A stretch of DNA of 32,755 nucleotides from an uncultured Flavihumibacter sp. (GCA_946482545.1 CAMLRX010000050.1:1-32755); one strand, 5' to 3'. Positions 16,732 to 25,194 are shown, counted from the stretch's first letter. Notes: generated by a model not told the origin, from the sequence alone. Translations and numbers: made by a program.

Positions 16732-17832
16732 TTACTGCTTTTTGAATACGCCGGAACTGGCTGGTCCGGGTAATTCAGAGAGTTTCACTTCCGGTTTGTT
16801 CACTTCGCTCACACTGTGGATGTCCATCAGCAGCCTCGGTTCTTTGCCCATCACTTTCGGGATCGTTTCCTCCGGTTTTTTCATACCCACATAGTGGTTG
16901 GCGCTGATCACGGAGTGGCGGTCTATCTGGCGTGGTCCTTCGATGGTCCAGTCGGAAGTATGTTTTTTCTCGAAGCGGCATTCGTTGCAGATCCATCCTG
17001 GTTTTCCGTCGGCGGTATCTTCTACTTCACCCCACTGGTCTTTGCGGGCGGTTACGCGGAACACTTCGTCGCCACGGTACCAGAGGGTTGTTTGTCCGCA
17101 ACACTTCTCACAATCACGGTGCGCGTTTACCGGTTTCAGGAACCAAACGCGGTTCTTGAAACGGAAGGTTTTATCGGTCAGTGCGCCTACGGGGCAAACA
17201 TCAATCACGTTTCCGCTGAAATCGTTGGTGATGGCTTTGCCGAGCAGGGTAGATATTTCAGACTTTTCCCCTCTTTCCAGCACACCATGGATCCTGGCAT
17301 CGGTCAGTTGCTCCGCGGTGAATACGCAACGGTAGCAAAGGATGCAGCGGGTCATGTGCAATTGGATATTCGGGCCGATGTCTTCTTTTTCGAAGGTTCT
17401 TCTATCGAATTCGTAGCGGGTACTTTCTGCGCCGTGCTCATAGCTGAGGTCCTGGAGGTGACATTCACCAGCCTGGTCGCAGATGGGGCAATCCAGGGGG
17501 TGGTTGAGGAGCAGGAATTCCACCACGCCTTTGCGGGCATCGATCACGCGTTCGCTGGTGATGCTTTTCACGATCATGCCATCCATCACGGTGGTGCGGC
17601 AACTGGCTACCAGTTTGGGCATGGGGCGTGGGTCGGCAGTGGAGCCAGCGGCTACTTCCACCAGGCAGGTACGGCATTTCCCGCCGCTTCCCTTCAGTTT
17701 GCTGTAGTAGCACATGGCGGGCGGGGTAACATCGCCTCCGATCTGGCGCGCGGCCTGGAGGATCGTGGTTCCGGGGGGAACTTCGATGGTGATGTTGTCT
17801 ACCGTTACTTTAAATAGTTGTTGTTCACTCAT
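16732..17832 (-). CDS. nuoG: NADH-quinone oxidoreductase subunit G, short form
   Basis: 366 aa. The N-terminal domain has a [2Fe-2S] site (C41, C53, C56, C78; cluster N1b). The His-Cys site HPLDCPICDQAGEC (H111, C115, C118, C124; cluster N5) follows. The N4-type motif is CILCYRC plus CPVGAL (C163, C166, C169, C213). Residues 241-285 (CEKCCG and WICNEC) look like the opening of the molybdopterin-oxidoreductase domain, after which the protein stops. Canonical NuoG is 700-900 aa, so the large catalytic-like domain is absent; short NuoG forms are known in Bacteroidota. The electron path N1b-N5-N4 is retained. The start codon lies 10 bp from the inverted repeat of the inserted GxxExxY cassette. 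Confidence 0.96.
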   Translation of the reverse strand: MSEQQLFKVTVDNITIEVPPGTTILQAARQIGGDVTPPAMCYYSKLKGSGGKCRTCLVEVAAGSTADPRPMPKLVASCRTTVMDGMIVKSITSERVIDARKGVVEFLLLNHPLDCPICDQAGECHLQDLSYEHGAESTRYEFDRRTFEKEDIGPNIQLHMTRCILCYRCVFTAEQLTDARIHGVLERGEKSEISTLLGKAITNDFSGNVIDVCPVGALTDKTFRFKNRVWFLKPVNAHRDCEKCCGQTTLWYRGDEVFRVTARKDQWGEVEDTADGKPGWICNECRFEKKHTSDWTIEGPRQIDRHSVISANHYVGMKKPEETIPKVMGKEPRLLMDIHSVSEVNKPEVKLSELPGPASSGVFKKQ

Positions 17833-17842
17833 CCTCGTATGT

Positions 17843-17882
17843 TTTTTTCACGCAAAGACGCAAGGGAGCAGAGACGCAAGGA
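17843..17882 (+). repeat. Left terminal inverted repeat of the GxxExxY cassette
   Basis: 40 bp, outer end TTTTTTCACGCAAAG. It contains direct repeats AGACGCAAGG at 17856-17865 and 17872-17881. It is 10 bp from the nuoG start codon, so the nuoG leader is partly cassette-derived. Confidence 0.85.
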
Positions 17883-17930
17883 TGCGATAGCGTTACTGAT
17901 TGTTAATATTTTTCGATCTGCTGCTTTCAT

Positions 17931-18308
17931 TTAAAGCCCGTTTGCTATTCTGTGAAATCCATCTTTTAAAAGATCAACGTTAAAATTGATCAGTAATCCC
18001 AGTTTTATATCCGTCAACTTCAAATAGGTAATAATCTGTTTGAAGTGAATCTTTTCCAATTGTTCCACTGATTTAACTTCTACTATCACACATTCTTCTA
18101 TCACCAAATCTGCACGAAAACCACGCTTCATTTCCAACCCCTCATGCACAACTTTCACAATCTTCTGCCTTTCCACCTCCCAACCCCGTTTCGTCAATTC
18201 ATAACTGAGCAATTCTTCATATACACTCTCAAACAAACCCGGCCCGAATTTCCTATGCAAACCCAAAGAAGCCTCAAACACACCTCTTGCAATCTCATTC
18301 TCTATCAT
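17931..18308 (-). CDS. GxxExxY family protein (PD-(D/E)XK nuclease-like)
   Basis: 125 aa from ATG 18308 (MIENEIARGVFEASLGLH), the usual start of this family. A GTG at 18344, right at the inverted repeat, would add 12 residues. The family signature is G24-LFE27-SVY30. The catalytic-like pattern D67 (FRADLVIEE) and E77-V-K79 (VEVKS) fits a PD-(D/E)XK nuclease core. The C-terminus LGLLINFNVDLLKDGFHRI-x-NGL is characteristic. The biochemical role of the family is not established; paralogs are often numerous in one genome. The gene has the same orientation as nuo, so it is probably transcribed with the operon. Confidence 0.92.
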   Translation of the reverse strand: MIENEIARGVFEASLGLHRKFGPGLFESVYEELLSYELTKRGWEVERQKIVKVVHEGLEMKRGFRADLVIEECVIVEVKSVEQLEKIHFKQIITYLKLTDIKLGLLINFNVDLLKDGFHRIANGL

Positions 18309-18344
18309 CTCCAAGTATTTTACGCCTGCAAAATACTCAACCAC

Positions 18345-18384
18345 TCCTTGCGTCTCCGCTCCCTTGCGTCTTTGCGTGAAAAAA
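18345..18384 (-). repeat. Right terminal inverted repeat of the GxxExxY cassette
   Basis: 40 bp, complementary to 17843-17882 with one mismatch (CGGAG for CAGAG in the middle). It ends 24 bp from the nuoF stop codon. Confidence 0.85.
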
Positions 18385-18408
18385 CACCACCCTACCCCGT
18401 GAAATCAC

Positions 18409-19764
18409 CTACGCCTCCGCCGGCACATAAATAGGATCCGCATAATGCCTCAACCCATAATTCCCCTTCACCGCCTCATCCGGATGCAGTACATGCCACT
18501 CAAACTCATCCCTGAAATGCCTGATGGCAGCCGCTACGGGCCAGGCCGCAGCATCTCCCAGCGGGCAGATGGTATTGCCTTCGATCCTGCGCTGGATATC
18601 CCACAGCAGGTCGATATCACTCATTTTACCTTTTCCTTTCTCGATGTTCTTCAGGATCTTGTACATCCAGCCCGTACCTTCCCGGCAGGGAGAGCACTGA
18701 CCGCAACTCTCGTGGTTGTAGAAATGCGCCAGGGTCATGGTGTGTTTTACCACGCACTGGTCTTCATCCAGCACGATGAAACCGCCGGAACCCATCATGG
18801 AGCCGGTGGCGAAACCACCATCACTCAAACTTTCATAGTTCATGTAGCGGGTTTCTCCTTTTGCTGTTTTCAGCAACAGGTTAGCGGGCAGGATGGGCAC
18901 GGAAGAACCACCAGGAATACACGCTTTCAGCTTTTTGCCGTTGCGGATACCGCCGCAATATTCATCGGAATAAATAAATTCTTCTACTGAAATGGTCATG
19001 TCGATTTCGTACACACCACCTTTATTGATGTTGCCGCAGGCGGAGATCAGTTTGGTACCGGTGGAACGGCCCACACCAATTTTAGCATATTCCTCCGCTC
19101 CAATGTTCATGATAGGTACGATGGCGGCGAGTGTTTCCACATTGTTCACCACGGTGGGACAATCATACAATCCTTTTACGGCGGGGAATGGCGGCTTGAT
19201 GCGGGGGTTACCACGCTTGCCTTCGAGGGATTCGATCAACGCGGTTTCTTCTCCGCAGATGTAAGCGCCGGCACCACGTTGCACGTAGATTTCCAGATCG
19301 AAACCGGTACCTAAAATGTTCTTTCCGAGCCAGCCGTTCTGCTTCGCTTCGGCGATGGCCTGCTCCAGAATATCAGGAATCCAGGCATATTCGCCACGGA
19401 TATAAATGTAAGTGCTGTTGGAACCAAGTGCGTAGGAAGAAACGATGAGTCCTTCGATCAGCAGGTGGGGCAGGAACTCCATGAGGTAGCGGTCCTTGAA
19501 GGTACCGGGCTCACTTTCGTCGGCATTGCACACCAGGTAGCGGGGCACACCTTCGGGTTTGGCCAGGAAGCTCCATTTCATACCGGTGGGGAACCCGGCG
19601 CCGCCCCTTCCGCGGAGACCGCTTTTCTTCACTTCTTCCACAATATCGTTGGGCGCCATTTTCAGCGCCTTCTCCACAGAACGGTACCCACCATTTTTAC
19701 GGTATACATCGTAATAACGGATGCCTTCAATATGTGCGTTCTCTAGTAACAGTTTAACTCCCAT
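18409..19764 (-). CDS. nuoF: NADH-quinone oxidoreductase subunit F
   Basis: 451 aa, NADH-oxidising subunit of the peripheral arm. The glycine-rich NADH loop GRGGAGFPTGMKW (52-64) and the FMN-binding region (CNADESEPGTFKDR, GAGAYICGEETALIESLEG) are clear. The [4Fe-4S] N3 motif CGQCSPCREG with a downstream CPLGD cysteine completes it. The length is normal. The stop codon is 24 bp from the right inverted repeat of the inserted cassette. Confidence 0.98.
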   Translation of the reverse strand: MGVKLLLENAHIEGIRYYDVYRKNGGYRSVEKALKMAPNDIVEEVKKSGLRGRGGAGFPTGMKWSFLAKPEGVPRYLVCNADESEPGTFKDRYLMEFLPHLLIEGLIVSSYALGSNSTYIYIRGEYAWIPDILEQAIAEAKQNGWLGKNILGTGFDLEIYVQRGAGAYICGEETALIESLEGKRGNPRIKPPFPAVKGLYDCPTVVNNVETLAAIVPIMNIGAEEYAKIGVGRSTGTKLISACGNINKGGVYEIDMTISVEEFIYSDEYCGGIRNGKKLKACIPGGSSVPILPANLLLKTAKGETRYMNYESLSDGGFATGSMMGSGGFIVLDEDQCVVKHTMTLAHFYNHESCGQCSPCREGTGWMYKILKNIEKGKGKMSDIDLLWDIQRRIEGNTICPLGDAAAWPVAAAIRHFRDEFEWHVLHPDEAVKGNYGLRHYADPIYVPAEA

Positions 19765-19784
19765 GCTGCGGTAGTTTTATACTT

Positions 19785-20270
19785 TTAAGCCTTCTGCCTG
19801 CATTCTTCAATAATCTGATCCACCCTTTCCCTGGTAAGATGCTCGCGGTAATGTTTGCCCAGTTGCATCATAGGGGCATACCCGCAAGCACCGAGACATT
19901 CCGCCGGTTTCAGGGTGAAAAGACCGTCTGCCGTGGTTTCTCCCGGACCAATACCTAGTTTCTCCCTGATATAAGCAATGATATCATCGCTGCCACTGAT
20001 CATACAGGGACCGGTGATACATACTTCCAATACGTTTTTCCCTACGGGTTTCAGGTTGAACATCGTGTAAAAGGTAGCCACCTCGTACACTTCAATCGGC
20101 GTGATGCCCAGCAACTCCGCTACGTAATCCATTACAGGCGCATCCAGCCAGCCGCCGGCTTCCTCCTGTGCAAGATGCAACAGCGGTATCAACGCGCTCT
20201 TCTGCTTTCCCTCCGGATACCGGTTGATGATCTCCTGAACCTTTTCCAACTTTTCGGGTGAAAATTTCAT
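19785..20270 (-). CDS. nuoE: NADH-quinone oxidoreductase subunit E
   Basis: 161 aa thioredoxin-like [2Fe-2S] subunit. The ligands are C84 and C89 (CITGPC) and C125 and C129 (CLGAC), cluster N1a. It starts 35 bp after nuoD and is followed at 20 bp by nuoF, with which it forms the NADH dehydrogenase module. Confidence 0.98.
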   Translation of the reverse strand: MKFSPEKLEKVQEIINRYPEGKQKSALIPLLHLAQEEAGGWLDAPVMDYVAELLGITPIEVYEVATFYTMFNLKPVGKNVLEVCITGPCMISGSDDIIAYIREKLGIGPGETTADGLFTLKPAECLGACGYAPMMQLGKHYREHLTRERVDQIIEECRQKA

Positions 20271-20305
20271 CCGTTGTATTTTAAATCTGTTATTGCTCTT
20301 CTAAG

Positions 20306-21529
20306 TTATGCGTCCAGTTCTCCGGCGATCAGGTTCAGACTACTCATTGTCATTACCGCGTCGGCCAGTTGTCCACCCTTAATCAGTTCGGGATAGGCCT
20401 GGTAGTAAATGAAGCAGGGCCTTCTGAAATGCAGTCTGAATGGCGCTCTTCCACCGTCGCTAATGAGGTAGAACCCGAGTTCTCCGTTTCCGCCTTCCAC
20501 AGAATGGTACACTTCCCCTTTCGGCATATCGATCTCTCCCATGATGATTTTGAAGTGCCAGATCAGCGCTTCCATCTTGGTGTACACATCTTTTTTCTGG
20601 GGCAGGTAATATTCGGGCACATCGGCGTGGTACACTTCGGCTTCCGCACCTTTGAACTCCTGCACTTTCTGGTAAGCCTGTTTGATGATCTCCAGGCTCT
20701 GCCACATTTCCTGGCTGCGTACGAGCCAGCGGTCGTAGTTGTCGCCAGTGCTACCTACGGGAATTTTGAAATTAAAATCTTCGTAGGAAGAATAAGGTTT
20801 GGCCACACGTACATCGTAATCTACGCCTGCGGCACGTAGGTTGGGACCTGTAAAACCATAATTGAGCGCACGTTCAGCGCTGATGGCACCAGTCCCCATC
20901 AGCCTTTCCATAAAGATCCTGTTGCGGAGGAAGAGTCCTTCGAACTCCTTCAATACAACGGGATATTCTTTCAGGAATTTTTCAATCTTTTCGAAGGCTG
21001 CATTAGTGAAGTTTCTTTCAAAACCACCGATGCGGCCAATATTTGTAGTGAGGCGGGAACCACACACTTCTTCATAAATTTCATATACCAGTTCACGGTA
21101 TTGCATCACATAAAGGAACCCTGTGAATGCACCAGAGTCCACGCCCACAATAGAGTTGCAGATCAGGTGGTCGGTAATGCGGGAGAGTTCCATCAGGATC
21201 ACGCGAAGGTAATCCACGCGCTTGGGGGTTTTTACGCCCAGCAATTTCTCGCAGGTGGTGTGCCAGCCCATGTTGTTGATGGGGGCGGAACAATAGTTCA
21301 GGCGATCGGTAAGCGGGGTGATCTGGTACAGGGGGCGTCGCTCGGCGATTTTCTCGAAAGCACGGTGGATGTACCCGATGGTTTGCTCGGTGGAAACCAC
21401 CCTTTCACCATCCAGTTCAAGGATATTCTGCATTACCCCGTGCGTGGCCGGGTGCGTTGGCCCCAGGTTCAGCGTGGTGGTCTGCTTTTCGATCGAGCCT
21501 TCCGGCAGTTTTATATGTTGTTCAGACAT
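20306..21529 (-). CDS. nuoD: NADH-quinone oxidoreductase subunit D
   Basis: 407 aa from ATG 21529 (MSEQHIKLPEGS). An in-frame start at 21580 would translate the AT-rich spacer repeat and is rejected. It is the 49 kDa-type subunit related to the [NiFe] hydrogenase large subunit and lines the quinone site with NuoB: LGPTHPATHGV carries the conserved quinone-site His, with IGYIHRAFEKIAE and GTGAISAERALNYGFTGPNLR further on. It is separate from nuoC, not fused. Confidence 0.98.
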   Translation of the reverse strand: MSEQHIKLPEGSIEKQTTTLNLGPTHPATHGVMQNILELDGERVVSTEQTIGYIHRAFEKIAERRPLYQITPLTDRLNYCSAPINNMGWHTTCEKLLGVKTPKRVDYLRVILMELSRITDHLICNSIVGVDSGAFTGFLYVMQYRELVYEIYEEVCGSRLTTNIGRIGGFERNFTNAAFEKIEKFLKEYPVVLKEFEGLFLRNRIFMERLMGTGAISAERALNYGFTGPNLRAAGVDYDVRVAKPYSSYEDFNFKIPVGSTGDNYDRWLVRSQEMWQSLEIIKQAYQKVQEFKGAEAEVYHADVPEYYLPQKKDVYTKMEALIWHFKIIMGEIDMPKGEVYHSVEGGNGELGFYLISDGGRAPFRLHFRRPCFIYYQAYPELIKGGQLADAVMTMSSLNLIAGELDA

Positions 21530-21539
21530 TGTATAGTGA

Positions 21540-21594
21540 ATTTTGAATTTTGGATGTTGAATTTGGGTTGAAAGCAACATTCAAAATTTAACCT
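21540..21594. repeat. AT-rich palindromic spacer repeat, nuoC/nuoD
   Basis: AATTTTGGATGTTG (21546-21559) pairs with CAACATTCAAAATT (21575-21588), one G-T wobble in 14, loop 15 nt. This is the cleanest hairpin of the four nuo spacer repeats. Confidence 0.7.
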
Positions 21595-21600
21595 CTGAAA

Positions 21601-22116
21601 TTACCTGATCTCTCCCCTTCCGAACATTTCATCGTCCTTATCTATCCTTGACTGGTCTTCCAGCGGGAACTCTTTCCGCATCGGGAAATAATCCATTTCA
21701 TCCACGTTCAGGATACGAATCAGGTTAGGATGACCAATAAAGTTGATCCCATAGAAATCGTAGGTCTCGCGCTCCATCCAATTAGCGGTGGAAAACAATG
21801 CCGTTGCACTGTAAACATCGGGCAGCGCCACGGCTGTGAACACCTTGAAACGAAGGCGCACATTGGCTTCCAGGTTGTGCAGGTGGTACACTACTGCGAG
21901 TTCCCGTCCTTCATTGTCAGGATAGTGCACCCCACAGAGATCAGTCATGAACCTGAACTTCAGCGTTTCATCATCGTAAAGAAACTGGAGTACTTTCAGG
22001 TTCAGTTCTTTCGGCGACTCAAAACTGAGCATACCGAAGGATTCTTCGAAGCCTGTTACCTGTTCTCCGAACTTCTCAACAAGTTTTTCCCGGATGTATT
22101 CGTTTGTGATTTCCAT
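21601..22116 (-). CDS. nuoC: NADH-quinone oxidoreductase subunit C
   Basis: 171 aa from ATG 22116 (MEITNEYIREKLVEKFG), 10 bp after nuoB; a TTG at 22134 would overlap nuoB and is less likely. It is the 30 kDa-type subunit with FRFMTDLCGVHYPDN and the C-terminal signature WMERETYDFYGINFIGHPNL followed by RILNVDEM, packing on NuoD. Confidence 0.97.
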   Translation of the reverse strand: MEITNEYIREKLVEKFGEQVTGFEESFGMLSFESPKELNLKVLQFLYDDETLKFRFMTDLCGVHYPDNEGRELAVVYHLHNLEANVRLRFKVFTAVALPDVYSATALFSTANWMERETYDFYGINFIGHPNLIRILNVDEMDYFPMRKEFPLEDQSRIDKDDEMFGRGEIR

Positions 22117-22126
22117 TACTAAAGCG

Positions 22127-22699
22127 TTATTCAATTCCGTAACTGTTCATCAATGCCTTGTACCGGTCGCTGTTTCTTCTCCTCAGACTCTCATTCCCTA
22201 CCAGGTCCTGGATTTTCATAAAACCATCCAGTATCGCTTCGGGACGCGGAGGGCAACCGGGCACATATACATCCACAGGAACTACCTGGTCGATGCCCTG
22301 CAACACGGAGTAGGTATCAAATATTCCTCCTGAAGAGGCGCATGCGCCAACGGCGATTACCCAACGGGGTTCAGCCATTTGCAGGTAAACCTGTTTCACC
22401 ACGGGACCCATCTTTTTGGCGATGGTACCCATCACCATTAAGAGGTCACACTGACGTGGGGAGAACCCTACCCTCTCCGCTCCGAAACGTGCGAGGTCGT
22501 AGTGCGAGGCCATCGTGGCCATGAACTCGATACCGCAGCAGGAGGTCGCGAAAGGTAGTGGCCAGATGGAATTTTTCCGGGCCATGCCCACCACTTTATC
22601 CAGGTTGGTCGCAAAGAATCCTTCGCCCATAAGGCCTTCAGGACCTTCCTTCACCAACTTTACATCACCATTGATATTAAATCGAACCGGACGTGCCAT
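22127..22699 (-). CDS. nuoB: NADH-quinone oxidoreductase subunit B
   Basis: 190 aa from ATG 22699 (MARPVRFNINGD); a TTG at 22705 adds two residues only. It carries the terminal [4Fe-4S] cluster N2: tandem cysteines C54-C55 (ATSCCGIEF), C120 (VGACASSGG) and C149 (VPGCPPRPE). It transfers electrons to quinone at the NuoB-NuoD interface. Confidence 0.98.
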   Translation of the reverse strand: MARPVRFNINGDVKLVKEGPEGLMGEGFFATNLDKVVGMARKNSIWPLPFATSCCGIEFMATMASHYDLARFGAERVGFSPRQCDLLMVMGTIAKKMGPVVKQVYLQMAEPRWVIAVGACASSGGIFDTYSVLQGIDQVVPVDVYVPGCPPRPEAILDGFMKIQDLVGNESLRRRNSDRYKALMNSYGIE

Positions 22700-22762
22700 A
22701 ATCAATACATTTTATCTACCTGGTAAAAACCCCTGAAATGCAATTGTGTTCAGCCTTTTCTG

Positions 22763-23176
22763 TTAATCCTCCCACTGAAGGGCGCCTTTCTTCACGATAT
22801 AGAAGAACCCGGCCAGGAAGAATCCTACGAACATCAGCACGGCAGCGAAGCCATGCCAACCCAACTCCCTGAAATTCACAGCGTAAGGATAAAAGAAAAT
22901 CACTTCCACATCGAACAGTACAAAAAGGATCGCTACCAGGAAATATTTGATGGCCATAGGCTGTCTTGCGTTGCCCTGGCTCTCGATGCCACTCTCGAAG
23001 TTGCTGAGTTTGTCGGATGTTTTGCGTTTTGGACCTAAAAGATGGGTGGCTCCAAGCGTAATTGCCACAAAAAGAATAGCAAAAAGGAATTGGATACCGA
23101 TTGGAAAATAGTTCACTGCATTGTTAACATCCGCTGCAGCCCCTACGGTTTGGGCCTGCAAAAATATTGGGTCCAT
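22763..23176 (-). CDS. nuoA: NADH-quinone oxidoreductase subunit A
   Basis: 137 aa from ATG 23176 (MDPIFLQAQTV); an ATG at 23230 would add 18 residues, but a good -7 promoter element lies between the two. Three TM helices and the conserved loop GPKRKTSDKLSNFESGIES, with FLVAILFVLFDVEVIFFYP containing the acidic residues near the quinone cavity. First gene of the operon. Confidence 0.96.
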   Translation of the reverse strand: MDPIFLQAQTVGAAADVNNAVNYFPIGIQFLFAILFVAITLGATHLLGPKRKTSDKLSNFESGIESQGNARQPMAIKYFLVAILFVLFDVEVIFFYPYAVNFRELGWHGFAAVLMFVGFFLAGFFYIVKKGALQWED

Positions 23177-23199
23177 GGTACTTTGAATTGCTCCAACGG

Positions 23200-23207
23200 C
23201 AAAAATA
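23200..23207 (-). promoter_or_regulatory. -7 element of the nuo operon
   Basis: On the minus strand TATTTTTG matches TAnnTTTG exactly and lies 23 bp upstream of ATG 23176. No clear -33 partner was found. If used, it supports the shorter NuoA. Confidence 0.4.
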
Positions 23208-23411
23208 GTATACGAATCATTAAAAACCATGTGAATAAGAAAATAATAAGCCGGTAAACAGATTGTGGAAGAAAAGTTTCCTGGGCGATCAGGACAGATT
23301 AAACATATTCACTTTTTATTAATACAAAATCAGCAGAACGACAAATGAATGAACATCAAAAACTTATTCATGACCTGCTCCGGCCCTGATATTAGAAAAG
23401 GATTAGGACCT

Positions 23412-23446
23412 AAAAAAGAAAAGGGCGCATCATTAAGATGCACCCC
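23412..23446 (-). terminator. Intrinsic terminator of the TPR operon
   Basis: On the minus strand GGGTGCATC-TTAAT-GATGCGCCC forms a 9 bp stem with one mismatch. It is followed directly by TTTTCTTTTTTAG and lies 25 bp after the TPR gene stop. Confidence 0.85.
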
Positions 23447-23470
23447 TCTGTAAATTATTAGGATGACTGC

Positions 23471-25111
23471 CTATTTCCCCGTGGCAGGTTTCGTTTGCGT
23501 TTTTGGCGCTGAAAGTTGCTTTTGAAGCACCTCTTTCAATCGTTTTGCGTCAGCATTATTGGGATCCACGCCCAGGATTTTATCGAAATATCCGATTGCG
23601 GCTTCTTTATCTTTCAACACGTTTGCATTGTAAGCAGCCATATAACCATAGGCTGTAATCAGTGTGTTCTTGTTGTTGGCCACATCTTTTTCGGCCACCT
23701 CAATAAATTTCGTGAAATGGGGAAGTGGCTTTCCGTTTTCGCCTGTGGTGTCCTGGATCAGTTCTATCCTGCCGAGCCAGTAGTGACCGTAAGTTTCGTC
23801 AGGATACTGTGTAGCATAAGAACCGAACATTACACGGGCAGAATCGTATTCCTGAGCTTTCACGAAAGCATAACCTGTGTAGAAGAGGTCTTGTTTTGTC
23901 GGGTTTCTGTTAAAGCGGTAGGCTTTGCCTTTCCATGCGGCGGCTTCTTTCAGCATGCCTTTTTTATCCAGCAGGGTAGCCAGTTTATCGGCGGTTTCCT
24001 GTTTGGTAGCGAAGCTGGTATCCATTTCAACAGCTTTGTCCAGGCTGGCCATTGCTTCCGTAATACGATCCGGGAACTTCAGCAGGAGGTTACCTTGCAG
24101 TTCATAGTCGCCGGGCAACACCATATCAGCAGGCGCCACTTTCAGGAACTCCTGGATTTTCGCCAGCGCCTGCACTGAATCGCCCAGGGCTTCATAGCTG
24201 TAAGCGATCAGACGGTGGTATTTCGGATTGGCGGCAGCACCTTGTGCGGCCAGTGTGGATTTAGCCTTGTCTATAGCTTCCTGGTATTTACGGGCCGCGA
24301 AGAATACGGAGGTACGCTCATATTCCAGTTCAGGAGTCTGATCTGTATTGGCCGCATACTTATCAAGGTATTCGATGGCCTTGTTTACATCCCTGTTGTA
24401 ATAGTCGAAGTAAAGTTCACGGTATCCGGGCGCGAAAGCCGGATCAACCTGAACGGATTCTTCAAATGCGGGGAGGTATATTTCCCTGTTTTTTTGGCTC
24501 TGGTAAACTTTCCCTGTGTAATATTTGGAAGCGGCATATTTGGGATCGGTAGTAAACGCTCTGGAATACGCGGTTACAGCTCCGCCTCCATCCGCGATCT
24601 TACGGTAGGCATTTCCCATATTGATGAACACCTCAGGATCTTTGAACCCTTTAATAGTAGTGGCGAGGTTCAGCTTTTCAATGGCGTAGGCCGCATCTCC
24701 AGCGGGCGCCTCTGCATTGGCTTTACCAACCGCGCTGAGTACATCAATGTTTTTGCTTTTGGTGGCATTGATCGCCAGGTCGAAACGCTGACGGGCATCC
24801 GCCGCTTTGTTCTCCAGCAATTCAATGTGCCCCATTCCCACCAGCAGAAGTGGTGCGTTGCCGTTTGCTTCAAGTCCTTTACGGTACACTTCTTTGGCAC
24901 CGTTTACATCTTTCAGTTCGATCAGCGTCTGCCCCAGCCAATAGGCTGCTTCCTGGTTCCCAGGTTTATCGGCCAGCGCTTTTTCGAAAGCATCTTTTGC
25001 ACTTCTGAAGCGCTCGTAGTAAAAAAACTTTTTTCCCTGCTCCACGGTTTGCGCCAATAATGCATGGCTTGCCAGCAGCGCCATTACCAGAAAACTTGCT
25101 CTCGCTCTCAT
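23471..25111 (-). CDS. Exported tetratricopeptide repeat protein
   Basis: 546 aa. A signal peptide (MRARASFLVMALLASHALLAQ) precedes repeated TPR-like helical hairpins over most of the length: YYERFRSAKDAFEKALADKP, AYWLGQTLIELKDVNGAKEV, and more repeats around residues 165-240, 290-340 and 470-525. The C-terminus is Lys/Thr/Pro-rich. TPR scaffolds mediate protein-protein contacts, here in the periplasm or at the envelope. It is the last gene of a three-gene operon behind a PstS-like lipoprotein, with its own terminator. No enzymatic domain seen. Confidence 0.9.
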   Translation of the reverse strand: MRARASFLVMALLASHALLAQTVEQGKKFFYYERFRSAKDAFEKALADKPGNQEAAYWLGQTLIELKDVNGAKEVYRKGLEANGNAPLLLVGMGHIELLENKAADARQRFDLAINATKSKNIDVLSAVGKANAEAPAGDAAYAIEKLNLATTIKGFKDPEVFINMGNAYRKIADGGGAVTAYSRAFTTDPKYAASKYYTGKVYQSQKNREIYLPAFEESVQVDPAFAPGYRELYFDYYNRDVNKAIEYLDKYAANTDQTPELEYERTSVFFAARKYQEAIDKAKSTLAAQGAAANPKYHRLIAYSYEALGDSVQALAKIQEFLKVAPADMVLPGDYELQGNLLLKFPDRITEAMASLDKAVEMDTSFATKQETADKLATLLDKKGMLKEAAAWKGKAYRFNRNPTKQDLFYTGYAFVKAQEYDSARVMFGSYATQYPDETYGHYWLGRIELIQDTTGENGKPLPHFTKFIEVAEKDVANNKNTLITAYGYMAAYNANVLKDKEAAIGYFDKILGVDPNNADAKRLKEVLQKQLSAPKTQTKPATGK

Positions 25112-25194
25112 TGCTTGTTTAATGTTTTAGTGAGTGTGTGATGGTTGAAATGGTGACTTGATTTGATGCGGTCGTAAATTAATTGATTTGCGAA

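Larger units (their letters stand above)
17843..18384. mobile_element. 542 bp TIR-bounded cassette carrying a GxxExxY gene, within the nuo operon
   Basis: The left terminal repeat (17843-17882) and the reverse complement of the right one (18345-18384) match at 39 of 40 positions. Each reads TTTTTTCACGCAAAGACG at its outer end and has two AGACGCAAGG words 16 bp apart. The interior holds one gene, a GxxExxY protein, and no transposase. No clear target-site duplication flanks the repeats. The cassette separates nuoF from nuoG, which are adjacent or nearly so in standard operons, so it is most likely an insertion. It could be a non-autonomous transposon-like unit or a recombination cassette. Confidence 0.65.

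Noticed and set aside
16816..17817. Long plus-strand open frame opposite nuoG
   Set aside because: It is the antisense of a clearly functional nuoG; its translation shows no family features and is explained by codon bias of the real gene.
17821..18410. Target-site duplication flanking the GxxExxY cassette
   Set aside because: The bases outside the two inverted repeats show no convincing matching direct repeat, so no duplication is claimed.
11990..21594. Recurrent spacer repeats in the nuo operon as a CRISPR array
   Set aside because: The copies are dispersed over 10 kb between genes, variable in length and palindromic, not regularly spaced with unique spacers; no cas genes are present.
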